DNA of 64,000 nt from the NCBI GenBank assembly GCA_016200485.1, contig JACQEP010000004.1, forward strand, positions 291,021 through 355,020, read 5' to 3'. The notes under the pieces are model-generated. The model did not search any database. It saw only the letters and a program-made list of their open reading frames with translations, and was not told the DNA's origin. This DNA is from Gammaproteobacteria bacterium (GTDB lineage: Bacteria; Pseudomonadota; Gammaproteobacteria; Tenderiales; Tenderiaceae). This document shows, piece by piece, positions 1-9,002 of the stretch. Numbering within the stretch: the first letter of the stretch is position 1; every line of letters begins with the position of its first letter. A program made the position numbers and the translations under genes.

Positions 1-3000
1 ACGCCCACCACCAGTTTTCAGGATTTTAATCAGACTAACGATCTGCAAATCGCTGGCGCCAATGGCAAGCTGACACTGTTTCCGTCAAACGTCGATACGC
101 TGAACGTCGGTGCGCAGCTAACGGGGCCCACGAATCTCGTGACCAACGGGCGGTTTGACGACTGGACTGCATGGACGTTTGGTGGCCGTTGGCGGAAAAG
201 CGGCTATTTTGCAAATCATCAATACTGGGCATTAGACGGCTACGACACTGCGGATTCTGTGCTGCAGCAGAATATCGCACCGACCTCTGGCCAGGTGTAT
301 CGAGTGGACTACACGCTGCTCAATGTGAGCAGTAGCGGCAAGAATGTCACCGCCAATCTGGCGGGCACTAATGGCACGCCACGATCGGCAAGTGGGCGTT
401 ACGTCGAAAACATCACCGCCGGTGCCACTGGACTCTTCAAGGCAACTGCAAATTATCAATTTGTTGGTGCGCTTGATAGCGTCCAGGTTACGCTTAATGA
501 TGGCTCTGATTGGCAAACCCGCACCAGCTCCGCCAACACTACCGCGCTTGCCGTTGATCTGTCCGGCTATCTGTTTTACACCACGCCAGACGGCATGACG
601 ACGCATACTATTGAACTAGAGATCGAGTACCGTACCGCAGGCAGCGGTTCATTCGTGCCCTATAACGGGACCGATGGTTTGGTTGTGTTGACGAATTCAG
701 ACCGCACGCCCATCCGCAAAACAATCAAATGGAGCGTGACAGAAGGCCAGTATGACGTGCGCGTGCGCCGCATCACGGCCGCCGAAGGCGACGCCAAATA
801 CACATCAGATATCACATGGACCGCACTGCGCAGTTATCAACCCGATGCCGCCGATTACACCGGCCAAGCCCGTGCCGCCATCCGATTGCGCGCCAGCGGC
901 CAGATGCAGGGCTCCATCGACGCCATCAATGCCTTGGCCACGGCGCTGTGCGAAGCCTGGAATGGCAGCGGCTGGTCCAAGACCGCCAACAGCAATCCCG
1001 GCTGGTGGTTCCGCTGGTTTGCGCTAGGCAAGAAAAACACCTCCGGCCAACGCATTTATGGCGGCGGCTACACCGATGCCGAACTTGATCTCGCCGCGAT
1101 CAAGGCATGGGGCGCCTGGTGCACTACCAAAGGCTTGGGTGTGAATCTGGTGCTCGACGGAGCGATGAGCGTGCTTGACGTGCTGCAGGCGATCGCGCGC
1201 TGCGGCCGCGCTTCAGTGACGTGGGGCACGGGCAAACTGGGCATCATTTGGGATGCCGACGCCCAGCCAGTGACGGCGGTGTTTTGTATGAGCAACATCG
1301 TCGCCGATAGTTTCTCGATTGATTACATCACTGGCCAACTGGCGGATGAAATCATCGTCGAGTTCATGAATCCGGCGCTCGGCTATAAACCCGACACCGT
1401 GCGCGCCACAGTGCCGGGCGTGATCACGCCAGTGAATCCCGTCAAGATGCAGATTTTCGGGCTGACCGATAAGGTCCAGGCGGGCAAGGAAGCTAATCTG
1501 GTCGCCGCCGCGCAAGCCTATCGCCGCCGCCGCATCACCTGGGACAGCGATTTTGAAGGCATGACCTCGCGCCGCGGCGATGTGGTGACGTTGTCGCACG
1601 ATCTCACTCAGTGGGACTACTCCGGCCGCCTGGTGGCAGGCACCACTACCGTGCTGACGCTGAGCCGCAAGGTGCCGTTTACACCATCGACTCAGCATTA
1701 CGTTGGTATCCGCAAACCGGACGGCATCTACAACATCTACAGCGTCGTATACCAGGCTGGCGAGAGCGACACCATCACGCTGGCATCGTCATTGCCGTCC
1801 GCGCCAGATGCCGACATCCCGCGCGATTGGCTCTGGTTCTTCGGCCCGCAAGCCACGCCCGGCAAGAAGGTCAAGATCATCGACATCACGCCGCAAAGCG
1901 AAAGCCGCGTGCGCATCGTCGCCACCGACGAAGACCCGGCCTATTACGCCGCAGAGAGCGGCGCCTATCAATACGTGAACCCGGCCGTGTACGGGCAGCA
2001 ATATCCAACGCTCAGCGGTCTGGAGACCAAAGACACAATCACATTGGTCGGTGGGGGATGGGCGGTGACAATCTCAGTGGTGTGGGCGGCCGTAGGCGAG
2101 TATATGGGCGCATGGGTGCGCTGGCGCCGTGCAGGTGAGGAGTGGCATCTGCTGGGCTCCTTCCCTGGCCGCACGGCGCAATTCCAATCTGGCCCGACGG
2201 GCACGATTGAGGTTGAGGTTATTGGCTTCAATAAATTTGGCCGCAGCGGCGCATCGAGCCGCGTGTCGGCGAGTTACAACATCGTCGGGGACGATGACCC
2301 GATCGAAGATATCCCGTGGCTCATCGCCGCGCAGAATGGCGATCTGATGCAGCTCACCTGGGGCGAGGTATCGAATATTGATAAAGCCGGATATGAGTTC
2401 CGCCGCTATCCGGATGTCACGACTGATTACGTTAAAGCCTGGAACGAAGGCGCGCCAGTGTTGACGTCTGCGCCCGGCAATGCCCATACCACCGCGCTGA
2501 TTCCGCCCGGCAAATGGATTATTTTGGGAAAAGCATTTGATATTAATGCCACCCCAATCTATTCAGTCAACCCGACCATCGACCGCATCGACTTTGTCAG
2601 CACCTATGACGTGATTGACAGCTACGCTTACGCGCCCGATTTTCTCGGCACGCTCGATGGATTCGTAAAGCACTGGACCGGCGTGATGGTACCGATGGGG
2701 CGTCTGCCGATGTCAGCGTATGGCTGGGAAGGCTTCGACATCTGCGTGCCCGATCCGGTCGATACCAGCACCTACACACCGCCAGAAATTGACATCGGCA
2801 TCGATAACAACGTGCGCGCCTTCGGCGATGTGGACTATGGATTGTGTTATGGCAACACCTCCGCAGGCACGCCTGTGCTGCAGCTTGACTACCGAACGAC
2901 CGCCGGCGCCTATGACGGCTTCGAGAACTGGAGCATCGGCATTCGCAATGCTCGATATTTCCAATTCCGCGTGACGATGGATAACACGGCGGGCGTCGGC

Positions 3001-3273
3001 TATCTAAAAACCACAAATGCCACCGTCGACCTGAAAGAGCGCAGCGAAAAGTTTGAGAATATTGCGGTCAGCGCCAGCGGCACTGCGATTGTTTTCGCGC
3101 AGCCATTCCACCGCACGCCATTCCCGCTGCCAGGTCTGGTGGCCGGAGGGCCTGAATTGCAAACGCATTACGACACCATCACCACCACCGGCGCGACGGC
3201 ATACATCTACAACACCACGACGCATGCCTACGTCGCCGGGACTATTTCAAAAGCTGAATTTACAGGGGTATAA
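1..3273 (+). CDS. Phage tail-tip (host-specificity, J-like) protein, 5' end outside window
   Basis: The frame is open from the first base, so the start lies upstream; the GTG at 139 is internal. About 1090 residues are visible. The protein has the layout of central tail-hub/tip attachment proteins of siphophages (lambda gpJ type): a long beta-rich body, a middle part with tail-hub features, then fibronectin-like stretches rich in Trp, Tyr and Gly. Such proteins sit at the tip of the tail and help contact the host receptor. It ends two bases before the next tail gene, as expected for a late tail operon. Assignment rests on size, composition and context rather than a single motif. It is most likely part of an integrated prophage. 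Confidence 0.75.
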   Translation, partial: TPTTSFQDFNQTNDLQIAGANGKLTLFPSNVDTLNVGAQLTGPTNLVTNGRFDDWTAWTFGGRWRKSGYFANHQYWALDGYDTADSVLQQNIAPTSGQVYRVDYTLLNVSSSGKNVTANLAGTNGTPRSASGRYVENITAGATGLFKATANYQFVGALDSVQVTLNDGSDWQTRTSSANTTALAVDLSGYLFYTTPDGMTTHTIELEIEYRTAGSGSFVPYNGTDGLVVLTNSDRTPIRKTIKWSVTEGQYDVRVRRITAAEGDAKYTSDITWTALRSYQPDAADYTGQARAAIRLRASGQMQGSIDAINALATALCEAWNGSGWSKTANSNPGWWFRWFALGKKNTSGQRIYGGGYTDAELDLAAIKAWGAWCTTKGLGVNLVLDGAMSVLDVLQAIARCGRASVTWGTGKLGIIWDADAQPVTAVFCMSNIVADSFSIDYITGQLADEIIVEFMNPALGYKPDTVRATVPGVITPVNPVKMQIFGLTDKVQAGKEANLVAAAQAYRRRRITWDSDFEGMTSRRGDVVTLSHDLTQWDYSGRLVAGTTTVLTLSRKVPFTPSTQHYVGIRKPDGIYNIYSVVYQAGESDTITLASSLPSAPDADIPRDWLWFFGPQATPGKKVKIIDITPQSESRVRIVATDEDPAYYAAESGAYQYVNPAVYGQQYPTLSGLETKDTITLVGGGWAVTISVVWAAVGEYMGAWVRWRRAGEEWHLLGSFPGRTAQFQSGPTGTIEVEVIGFNKFGRSGASSRVSASYNIVGDDDPIEDIPWLIAAQNGDLMQLTWGEVSNIDKAGYEFRRYPDVTTDYVKAWNEGAPVLTSAPGNAHTTALIPPGKWIILGKAFDINATPIYSVNPTIDRIDFVSTYDVIDSYAYAPDFLGTLDGFVKHWTGVMVPMGRLPMSAYGWEGFDICVPDPVDTSTYTPPEIDIGIDNNVRAFGDVDYGLCYGNTSAGTPVLQLDYRTTAGAYDGFENWSIGIRNARYFQFRVTMDNTAGVGYLKTTNATVDLKERSEKFENIAVSASGTAIVFAQPFHRTPFPLPGLVAGGPELQTHYDTITTTGATAYIYNTTTHAYVAGTISKAEFTGV

Positions 3274-3275
3274 CC

Positions 3276-4298
3276 ATGACCGTCGGAACCCGCAAGCAAA
3301 CAAACTATTTAACAGACGATCCATCCACCTACAAAGCCGCCATCGACGGCAATACCAAAGTGGACGCCTTGATCGCCGGAGCCTTCGCTCCGCATGAAGC
3401 CACAACACCGAATATGACGGTTAAAGTAGATGCCGGAAATTTGCTGATCGGAAATACTCTAGTCTCCGCCGGACAACAAACGACCGGCACGATTACGGCC
3501 CCGGTTGGCAATCCCCGAATAGACAGAATCGTGATCGATGCGATCACGGCAATTGTTAGTATTATAACGGGGACTCCTGCCGCTTCTCCGACGCCGCCCA
3601 CGATCACCACCGGGAAAGTACCAATCTGTTACGTGTTGCTTCAGACGAGCAGTACGGCAATCACTAATAACATGATTACGGACGAGAGACCCTTGATTCA
3701 GTCGCCGTCGATACTACCTCAAAATGTTGGTGTTGGCGCCGGGCCCCTTGATTGGTACTCCGGTCATGCGGGCTTTGATGTCGGCGCTGCATCATTCATC
3801 GGTCTGGAGGACCAGACAAGACTTTACAACAATCTGAGATTGGATGCCGCGGGCGTTTATAGGTACAAAAATAACGGTTATGGCTCATTATTATTGCTGG
3901 ACAAAGCAGATGGAGCTTTCCGTTTTTACAGCGCGCCTAACAATACATCTGGAGCAGGCGCAGCCGCAACAATTACCGGCCACGAAATGCTTATCAGAAA
4001 TAAAAATTACTTCATAGGCAGCGTGCAGTGGATCTCAGGTTCAACTTGGGTGAATAATTTACCACCCGGCTGGACCGTGTCCCGTTCTAGCGTCGGGGTG
4101 TATACTGTCACACATAATCTGGGTGTTGCGGCCACACCGTTGGTCGTGGTTAGCGCTGAAGCTAACGGCCCTAATTGGGTCGCAAAGGTAATCGCACATC
4201 TCTCGTCGGGGAATTATACGGCCTTCTATGTGGGAACTTTCGATACGGCCAATGCGTCGGTTGATAGTTGGTTCACCTTTACGCTTGCGTTGGCATAA
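3276..4298 (+). CDS. Phage tail fibre/appendage protein
   Basis: A 340-residue protein starting two bases after the tail-tip gene, so co-translated with it. The first 140 residues carry a pattern common in phage appendage proteins: a short head, then a segment rich in Thr, Ile and Val that ends in an ITNNMITDERPL-type motif. The C-terminal 100 residues form a probable receptor-binding beta domain with NLPPGW and YTVTHNLG segments. Probable role is tail fibre, collar or baseplate appendage. The exact virion position cannot be told from sequence alone. Confidence 0.65.
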   Translation: MTVGTRKQTNYLTDDPSTYKAAIDGNTKVDALIAGAFAPHEATTPNMTVKVDAGNLLIGNTLVSAGQQTTGTITAPVGNPRIDRIVIDAITAIVSIITGTPAASPTPPTITTGKVPICYVLLQTSSTAITNNMITDERPLIQSPSILPQNVGVGAGPLDWYSGHAGFDVGAASFIGLEDQTRLYNNLRLDAAGVYRYKNNGYGSLLLLDKADGAFRFYSAPNNTSGAGAAATITGHEMLIRNKNYFIGSVQWISGSTWVNNLPPGWTVSRSSVGVYTVTHNLGVAATPLVVVSAEANGPNWVAKVIAHLSSGNYTAFYVGTFDTANASVDSWFTFTLALA

Positions 4299-4311
4299 TC
4301 AGTTTGGCGGA

Positions 4312-4704
4312 ATGGATATGGCCGGGATGCGAATTCTGACTATTTGCGCTGTTTTATTCATCGCCTGGCGGGCCGAGGCAGGCCCTCTCGACGAAACCCG
4401 CTACTGCGGCCCACCCAGGCGCGACGCTAAAGGTCAGATCATCCGCCGTGCCGACGTGCTCACCGCGTTCAAGCGCGAGCACACATGCCCCGTGACCGGA
4501 GTCTCGACCGGTGCATGCCCCGGCTGGGCCATCGACCACGTCATCCCTTTGGCCTGCGGCGGCTGTGATGCCGTCAGCAACCTCCAATGGCTACCCAACG
4601 GCCTCAAGTCAGTCGCCACAATCGGCAAGGATCGATTCGAACGTAAGATATATGGCGGACACGTGGACGGCGCGGGGAACTGCACTGCCCCGCCGATGCT
4701 GTGA
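4312..4704 (+). CDS. Exported HNH-type endonuclease (phage-encoded)
   Basis: About 130 residues. I prefer the ATG at 4312, after a GGCGG ribosome-binding sequence and the stop of the tail gene, over an in-frame ATG at 4228 that would overlap that gene. The N-terminus is a signal-peptide-like hydrophobic segment (ILTICAVLFIAW) ending at an AEA site. The body contains AIDHVIPLACGG followed by SNLQWLP, which is the beta-beta-alpha HNH metal-finger signature: the DH pair, a second conserved loop and the N/H position. Four or more cysteines suggest structural disulphides, fitting export. Secreted HNH nucleases of this type are common near phage tail and lysis genes. The role here is inferred; it could degrade DNA or block superinfection. 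Confidence 0.7.
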   Translation: MDMAGMRILTICAVLFIAWRAEAGPLDETRYCGPPRRDAKGQIIRRADVLTAFKREHTCPVTGVSTGACPGWAIDHVIPLACGGCDAVSNLQWLPNGLKSVATIGKDRFERKIYGGHVDGAGNCTAPPML

Positions 4705-4801
4705 CTAGGGAATTGAGGCGGGTTTAATCTCGTTTTAAATGGCCCACAAAGCCTCTTTAAAGCCGCTTACAATGGGATATGAAAAAACGGCTAAACCGGT
4801 C

Positions 4802-4838
4802 GTCGCAAATTGAGCGTTAAATTGTCGCAAATTGGGCG
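4802..4838 (+). repeat. Two 15-bp direct repeats with 22-bp period (possible transposon end)
   Basis: GTCGCAAATTGAGCG at 4802-4816 recurs as GTCGCAAATTGGGCG at 4824-4838, one mismatch. Tandem copies of a short site starting with GTCG at about 20-bp period resemble transposase-binding sites at the ends of Tn7/Tn5053-like elements. No transposase is nearby and no matching inverted end was seen by eye. The repeat lies between the prophage genes and the SEC-C gene. Confidence 0.5.
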
Positions 4839-4932
4839 TCGCGCTACAATCCATGGCGGGCGCATGCACCCAACACCCCAATTGTTTTCCACCTTTGTAG
4901 CACAGGGGGTGCTCCAAAACGTGATACAACCT

Positions 4933-6417
4933 CTACTGGAGACAACATTTCTTGTACTTCTTACCACTGCCGCAGGGACAGGGATCATTGCGGCCGGTCT
5001 TTGGAATCTCCCGCATGTAGGGCGTGAAGACATCGGCATCGAAATCCCAGTCATCCTCTTCCCATTCACCTGATTCATTGGCGATGATTTCCTCTTCCCA
5101 GCGTTGCTGGCGCTTTTCGATGGCTTCGGGGTCGTAAAACTGCCAGGGGTTTTTGAAACATTCCCATTCGGGCTGGTCTTTCATCTCCAAGTAAGCCTTT
5201 TGCACCTCATCCGCCGAGAAATACACAACCCGTTCCGGTTGCCGCGATACCAAATCATCCAGCAAGGCTCGATGCCGGGTGCGCGGAAAACACAGCAGCA
5301 CGTAACCGGCAGACAAACGTAATTCCCAATCTTCTCGTTCCTCAGCAGCAATACCGGCCAGCCAGTCGATTGCTTGTTCGAGCGCGGACTCGCCGTTGCG
5401 TTTTGTATCCGCAACAACAACATCAATCGCATTGGCTCGAATAAACCAGTCCACACTACGGTCTTGGCACAGCTCACGCATGGGAGATACAACAGTTTCG
5501 GATTTGTTCTGGAACAATGCGGGCCAATATCCGGCGAGCCACTCCTGCAAACTATCCTCCTCTGCATCTGACATGCGCCGCATAAAGTCGATGAGCAGCA
5601 GGCCGGCGCGTTCGGAGGGAATCAACCCCAGGATCATGACGGCATGCAGTAACAGCCACCACTCGCCCAATTCACACTCGCCGCTCCAGATGTCATCGTC
5701 AGCCAGCAGCTCGCTCAGAAGCCCCACCATTTCATCACCACGACAGGCGCATTCGTCGATGACGTTGCGCGGCACACGATCTTCATCGTCGATCATCAAA
5801 TCCAGCAATTCTTCTGAATCAAGCTGGGCAAGTTGCTCGTCAGAGTAGACTGGCGGCGGAAGAATGGAATCTATTTCGCCGCTGCCCAATGCGGCGTTGA
5901 CTGCATCGAGATCAAAGGCTTCGGGGTCGAAATCTTCATCGATCCATTCGAGCAGTTCTGTGTACTTTGGATTTGCGGGATCGCTTAACGCTTCGAGCAG
6001 ATAATCATAGCCGGGAATGCCGCCACAGTCTTCGGGCGGACAGGCGCATTCGCCGGCGAGGCAGACAGGATAACTCGCGCCGGATTCGGCGCTGAGTATT
6101 TTTTCAACTTTGATCTCATGTTCCCAGCTATCGCCGAAATCATATTCGTAGATGAAGGTGTCGCCTTCGGTAACAATTTTATCGAGTCGAATCTTGCGCT
6201 CGTTTATTGTGTCATCAGGGAAATGTGGATCGGGTTCACCGTAGGAAATTCGACCGGCGCGAAAAACATGCAAATGAGAATTACTCCAGCCCATTGCTGC
6301 TTGAAGAACATCATGCAGTTCTTCAAGTGTGGTATCGCCCTTGACCTGAAGACACCGCCAGATGGGTGGTTGACTGTGACTCAGCGTCACTTTGAGTTGA
6401 TAGATATTTTGGCCCAT
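4933..6417 (-). CDS. pRiA4b ORF-3-like protein with C-terminal SEC-C zinc motif
   Basis: 494 residues. Residues 1-180 match the plasmid pRiA4b ORF-3 family: [20 protein letters not shown], a conserved [16 protein letters not shown] stretch and [11 protein letters not shown]. The middle (about 190-450) is acidic and helical, resembling repeat-type uncharacterised proteins that often precede a SEC-C tail. The last 20 residues are a SEC-C zinc motif, [13 protein letters not shown], known from SecA and many proteins of unknown function. It is single, monocistronic, and lies between a prophage end and a WYL regulator. No biochemical function is assigned to the family. Its position in an accessory stretch suggests horizontal transfer. 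Confidence 0.75.
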   Translation of the reverse strand: MGQNIYQLKVTLSHSQPPIWRCLQVKGDTTLEELHDVLQAAMGWSNSHLHVFRAGRISYGEPDPHFPDDTINERKIRLDKIVTEGDTFIYEYDFGDSWEHEIKVEKILSAESGASYPVCLAGECACPPEDCGGIPGYDYLLEALSDPANPKYTELLEWIDEDFDPEAFDLDAVNAALGSGEIDSILPPPVYSDEQLAQLDSEELLDLMIDDEDRVPRNVIDECACRGDEMVGLLSELLADDDIWSGECELGEWWLLLHAVMILGLIPSERAGLLLIDFMRRMSDAEEDSLQEWLAGYWPALFQNKSETVVSPMRELCQDRSVDWFIRANAIDVVVADTKRNGESALEQAIDWLAGIAAEEREDWELRLSAGYVLLCFPRTRHRALLDDLVSRQPERVVYFSADEVQKAYLEMKDQPEWECFKNPWQFYDPEAIEKRQQRWEEEIIANESGEWEEDDWDFDADVFTPYMREIPKTGRNDPCPCGSGKKYKKCCLQ

Positions 6418-6480
6418 GTTTTCATCTTCCCCACTTCTTCAGAACTTCTCTATTGATACGGCATGAATATGTTTGAAATC

Positions 6481-6520
6481 GCGCCCTCTCCCCAACCCTC
6501 TCCCGCTCGCGGGAGAGGGG
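6481..6520. repeat. Intergenic palindromic repeat, CCCTCTCCCG type
   Basis: The arms CCCTCTCCCG (6496-6505) and CGGGAGAGGG (6510-6519) form a 10-bp hairpin with a 4-base loop. The same family occurs in two copies at 61371-61470 and is common in proteobacterial intergenic DNA. It lies between the divergent-looking ends of two minus-strand genes and could act as a terminator. Confidence 0.7.
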
Positions 6521-6654
6521 GTATTCGTGCCGATCGAAGTTAAAACTTCTTTTGGCCGGATCAATAAGAACCTGATTCCACTCCGATATCCAACCTTCCC
6601 GATCCCAACCCTATCACATGTCCTATTCCAAAACGTGATGCACCTCATCGCCTT

Positions 6655-7626
6655 TTATCCCTCATATAACCCAGCCGCCTCAGCCAGCCGCTCCTTCACT
6701 GCTAGCCGCAACTCGTCCGGGGCGATGACTTCCACATCCGGCCCGTATTTCAGGATGTCCATAATCAGTTCCTGAGACTTTCCGTAAGGTATACGCAGCT
6801 CGTAATCTCCGCTTTCCAAAAATTTTCCTGTTTGCCTGGGGTGCCATCGTTCTTCACCGACCCAGCGAGATGCATTCGGTGTGAAATGGAGAACAGCAAC
6901 CTTGTCCGCCTTGCCTGAGAAAATTCCGTACGCATCTGCGAAATATTCCTCAAGCATTTCGTTATCAATCTCCTTGGTCTTTTGATCAATGAGATTTATC
7001 TGTGTAATCTTGTCAATAGAAAAACTACGTAAGTTATTTCGCAAGTGACAGTAGGCATCCAGATACCAGTTGTCCCGATAATGAATCAATCGTTGAGGAG
7101 AAACGGTGCGATGAGTGACTTCATCACTGGTACGGGCATGATATTGAAATGACAATTGCTTGCGTTGAAGTATCCCTTCTGCAACTTTTTGAAATGCGTT
7201 CCCACCATTGCGTACTCCCATACCGAGTACGCGGATGCGTTGTGTAAACTCACCATTACCGAACTGCCTGTTGGCAAGCAGCACTTCAATACGTTTCTGA
7301 AAAGGCCGCAAATGATCTTCGAGCAGGCCGGGTTGAATATCGCGGATAAGTTGACTGAGAATAGCGAGCGCCTGGAGTTCGCCAGCGTTGAACCAGAGTC
7401 CGGGTAGTTCGTAGAAGTGATTACCCTCTTTGCGGTCGTAGTAATAGCCATTATTTTTGGCATCGAACGCAATGGGGGCGCCGAGAAAGCTCCTCATGTA
7501 GTTGATGATGCGCCCGACGGTTACCCGTTCGCACTCAAGCTCCTCTTCGATGCGGGTACGCGGCACAGGATAACGAACAGTACTTAATATCCTGTGCAAA
7601 GCATAGATTCGGTCGAATTTATCCAC
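6655..7626 (-). CDS. WYL-domain transcriptional regulator with N-terminal HTH
   Basis: About 323 residues from the GTG at 7626, which follows an AAGGCGG sequence at normal spacing; an in-frame ATG at 7659 would add 11 residues. The product begins DKFDRIYALHRIL, the usual start of WYL regulators, with a winged helix (residues about 1-70, RTRIEEELECERVTVGRIIN). The WYL domain follows, with YHARTSDEVTHRTVSPQRL and DNWYLDAYCHLRNNLRSFSID. A WCX-like C-terminal part ends the protein. These regulators bind DNA and sense nucleic-acid or small ligands. Many sit beside phage-defence genes. The target here is not evident; the SEC-C gene on its downstream side is one candidate. Confidence 0.85.
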   Translation of the reverse strand: MDKFDRIYALHRILSTVRYPVPRTRIEEELECERVTVGRIINYMRSFLGAPIAFDAKNNGYYYDRKEGNHFYELPGLWFNAGELQALAILSQLIRDIQPGLLEDHLRPFQKRIEVLLANRQFGNGEFTQRIRVLGMGVRNGGNAFQKVAEGILQRKQLSFQYHARTSDEVTHRTVSPQRLIHYRDNWYLDAYCHLRNNLRSFSIDKITQINLIDQKTKEIDNEMLEEYFADAYGIFSGKADKVAVLHFTPNASRWVGEERWHPRQTGKFLESGDYELRIPYGKSQELIMDILKYGPDVEVIAPDELRLAVKERLAEAAGLYEG

Positions 7627-7659
7627 GCCTGATTCCCCGCCTTTCTGATAAAACATCAA

Positions 7660-8122
7660 ATTTATATGATTTAGGGGTTAGGATCATCTGTTTTTAGGCG
7701 CTAAGCAACTGTCATTTAATACAGGTCACCCTCCGAAGGGGATGGGGTCTACTGATGGCTCGATTTTAGTTTTGGATAGTGATGGCACGGCGCGCCCCTT
7801 TCGAATAGTCAGATCAAGCTCAGATTGATGTGAGATGCAGACTTTACTTTTGGAGGGAGTACAGAGTGCCTTTTACCGAATAAAATTTCGGGCCAGAAAG
7901 AACATTGGCACAACCCATGGAGAGAACGTATGACCAGAAATGAACAAGGCCAGCAACTAGCTGACCTTATTCGGAGAAATGGCGCGCCCGGAGAGATTAC
8001 TCGGACCCTCGCCCCTGCGGGGCCAGCTTCACTGTTCTGCGCGGCTAACGGCGCTGGTCGAACTCGCTATTTGATATTGATATCGGGAGTTCGAATATTT
8101 GTGTTCAGATTACACAAAAGAA
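7660..8122. other. Gene-poor stretch with remnant att-like sequence
   Basis: No convincing complete gene. An ATG at 7930 has a good GGAG site and begins MTRNEQGQQLADLIRRNG, but the frame then runs through the att-like repeat and over the antisense of two tRNA genes. It may be the first codons of a gene truncated by integration. The rest shows no motif that I recognise. Confidence 0.4.
7979..7998 (+). repeat. 20-bp copy of the tRNA-Arg 3' end (att-like)
   Basis: The 20 bases at 7979-7998 are identical to 8155-8174, which cover the CCA end, acceptor stem and part of the T arm of tRNA-Arg. A partial duplication of a tRNA 3' end is the usual mark of integration by a tyrosine integrase. The prophage tail genes lie on the side of the tRNA 3' end, as expected. 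A 14-base inverted match to the T arm is also present at 8083-8096. Confidence 0.55.
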
Positions 8123-8147
8123 AAAGGCTCCACATAAAGGAGCCTTT
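8123..8147 (-). terminator. Rho-independent terminator after tRNA-Arg
   Basis: AAAGGCTCC (8123-8131) and GGAGCCTTT (8139-8147) form a 9-bp stem with a 7-base loop. Read on the minus strand it is followed by a T-rich run (TTTTCTTTT). It lies 8 bases past the CCA end of tRNA-Arg and would end the csrA-tRNA transcript or the tRNA transcript. Confidence 0.8.
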
Positions 8148-8155
8148 CATGTATA

Positions 8156-8232
8156 TGGCGCGCCCGGAGAGATTCGAACTCCCGACCACCAAGTTCGTAG
8201 CCTGGTACTCTATCCAACTGAGCTACGGGCGC
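8156..8232 (-). tRNA. tRNA-Arg (anticodon ACG)
   Basis: 77 nt including an encoded CCA. Acceptor stem GCGCCCG with CGGGCGC, anticodon stem CCAGG/CTTGG with loop CTACGAA, T loop TTCGAAT. The anticodon ACG reads CGU-type arginine codons after A34 deamination. It lies just after tRNA-Ser, an order often found downstream of csrA in gammaproteobacteria. Its 3' end appears to be an integration target. Confidence 0.95.
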
Positions 8233-8299
8233 ATATTCGGAAAGGGGGCAATTATCCCGGTAGGCCTTGAGACTGTCAAGGAATCCCGCTGGATAAAGA

Positions 8300-8392
8300 T
8301 GGCGGAGAGAGAGGGAGTCGAACCCTCGATACACCTTTTGAGCGTATACTCCCTTAGCAGGGGAGCGCCTTCGACCACTCGGCCATCTCTCC
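8300..8392 (-). tRNA. tRNA-Ser (anticodon GCT)
   Basis: 93 nt including an encoded CCA. It has a long variable arm typical of class II serine tRNAs. Acceptor stem GGAGAGA pairs with TCTCTCC; anticodon stem CTCCC/GGGAG holds the loop CTGCTAA, anticodon GCT (reads AGC/AGU). It sits between csrA and tRNA-Arg on the same strand. Confidence 0.95.
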
Positions 8393-8570
8393 ACGTGTCG
8401 CATGCGACTGCGGCGGCATTATACCCGATGATTTCGCAGATTACGAATTTGGAAATAAACGCCAACTCTGCTGGAATCAATAAGCGAACTCATTGATTTT
8501 CCACATCACTTACTAAGTCCTAGGATACCTGTTGTAGCGGGGGCGGTAAAGCGCTGTTCTTTAACTATGC

Positions 8571-8792
8571 TTAGCTTGGGGGTTGATGGTCTTCAGCCGC
8601 GTCATCTTTATCTTTGCCGTTACCGGCCTTTTCTTGCTGAATACGTTGATAGATCTCTTCGCGATGGACGGAGACATCTTTGGGAGCACTGACACCGATG
8701 CGAACCTGATTGCCTTTAACACCGAGCACTGTGACCGTGACATTATCTCCTATGATCAATGTTTCACCCACACGACGGGTCAAAATCAACAT
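8571..8792 (-). CDS. csrA: Carbon storage regulator CsrA
   Basis: 73 residues, start supported by an AAGGAG site five to six bases upstream. It begins [16 protein letters not shown] and keeps the RNA-binding strand 1 residues and Arg44 (in [10 protein letters not shown]). CsrA is a homodimeric post-transcriptional regulator that binds GGA motifs in mRNA leaders and controls carbon flux, motility and biofilm genes. The C-terminal tail after residue 55 is charged ([14 protein letters not shown]) and about ten residues longer than in enteric CsrA. It follows alaS and lysC and precedes tRNA-Ser, the classical order. Confidence 0.97.
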   Translation of the reverse strand: MLILTRRVGETLIIGDNVTVTVLGVKGNQVRIGVSAPKDVSVHREEIYQRIQQEKAGNGKDKDDAAEDHQPPS

Positions 8793-8945
8793 ATTTTTCT
8801 CCTTGTTCTACGGCCCTTTGTTAGCCCCCGGTCCATCCGGTGCTTTGGGGTGGTGACAGTTCTGTGTTTTCCCACCTACCTTCTTGTTTTGTTATCGACC
8901 ATTTAAGGGATTACTGAAGATACCCCTGCAGTCTATGTGAGGAAA

Positions 8946-8973
8946 TAAAAAACCGCCCGGAGGCGGTTTTTTG
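8946..8973 (-). terminator. Rho-independent terminator after lysC
   Basis: AAAAAACCGCC (8947-8957) and GGCGGTTTTTT (8962-8972) form an 11-bp hairpin with a four-base loop and a run of T on either strand. It lies 30 bases beyond the lysC stop and upstream of csrA, so csrA must have its own promoter in 8793-8945. Confidence 0.88.
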
Positions 8974-9002
8974 AGCATAAAACAACCCATTGTTTTATAT
9001 AA

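Noticed and set aside
4913..6639. 13-base repeat TCCAAAACGTGAT at 4913 and 6627 flanking the SEC-C gene
   Set aside because: A match of 13 bases is expected by chance many times in 64 kb; no further identity at the flanks was convincing.
7930..8496. A 188-codon plus frame across 7930-8496
   Set aside because: It runs antisense through tRNA-Arg and tRNA-Ser and through the att-like repeat; only its first few codons might ever have been coding.
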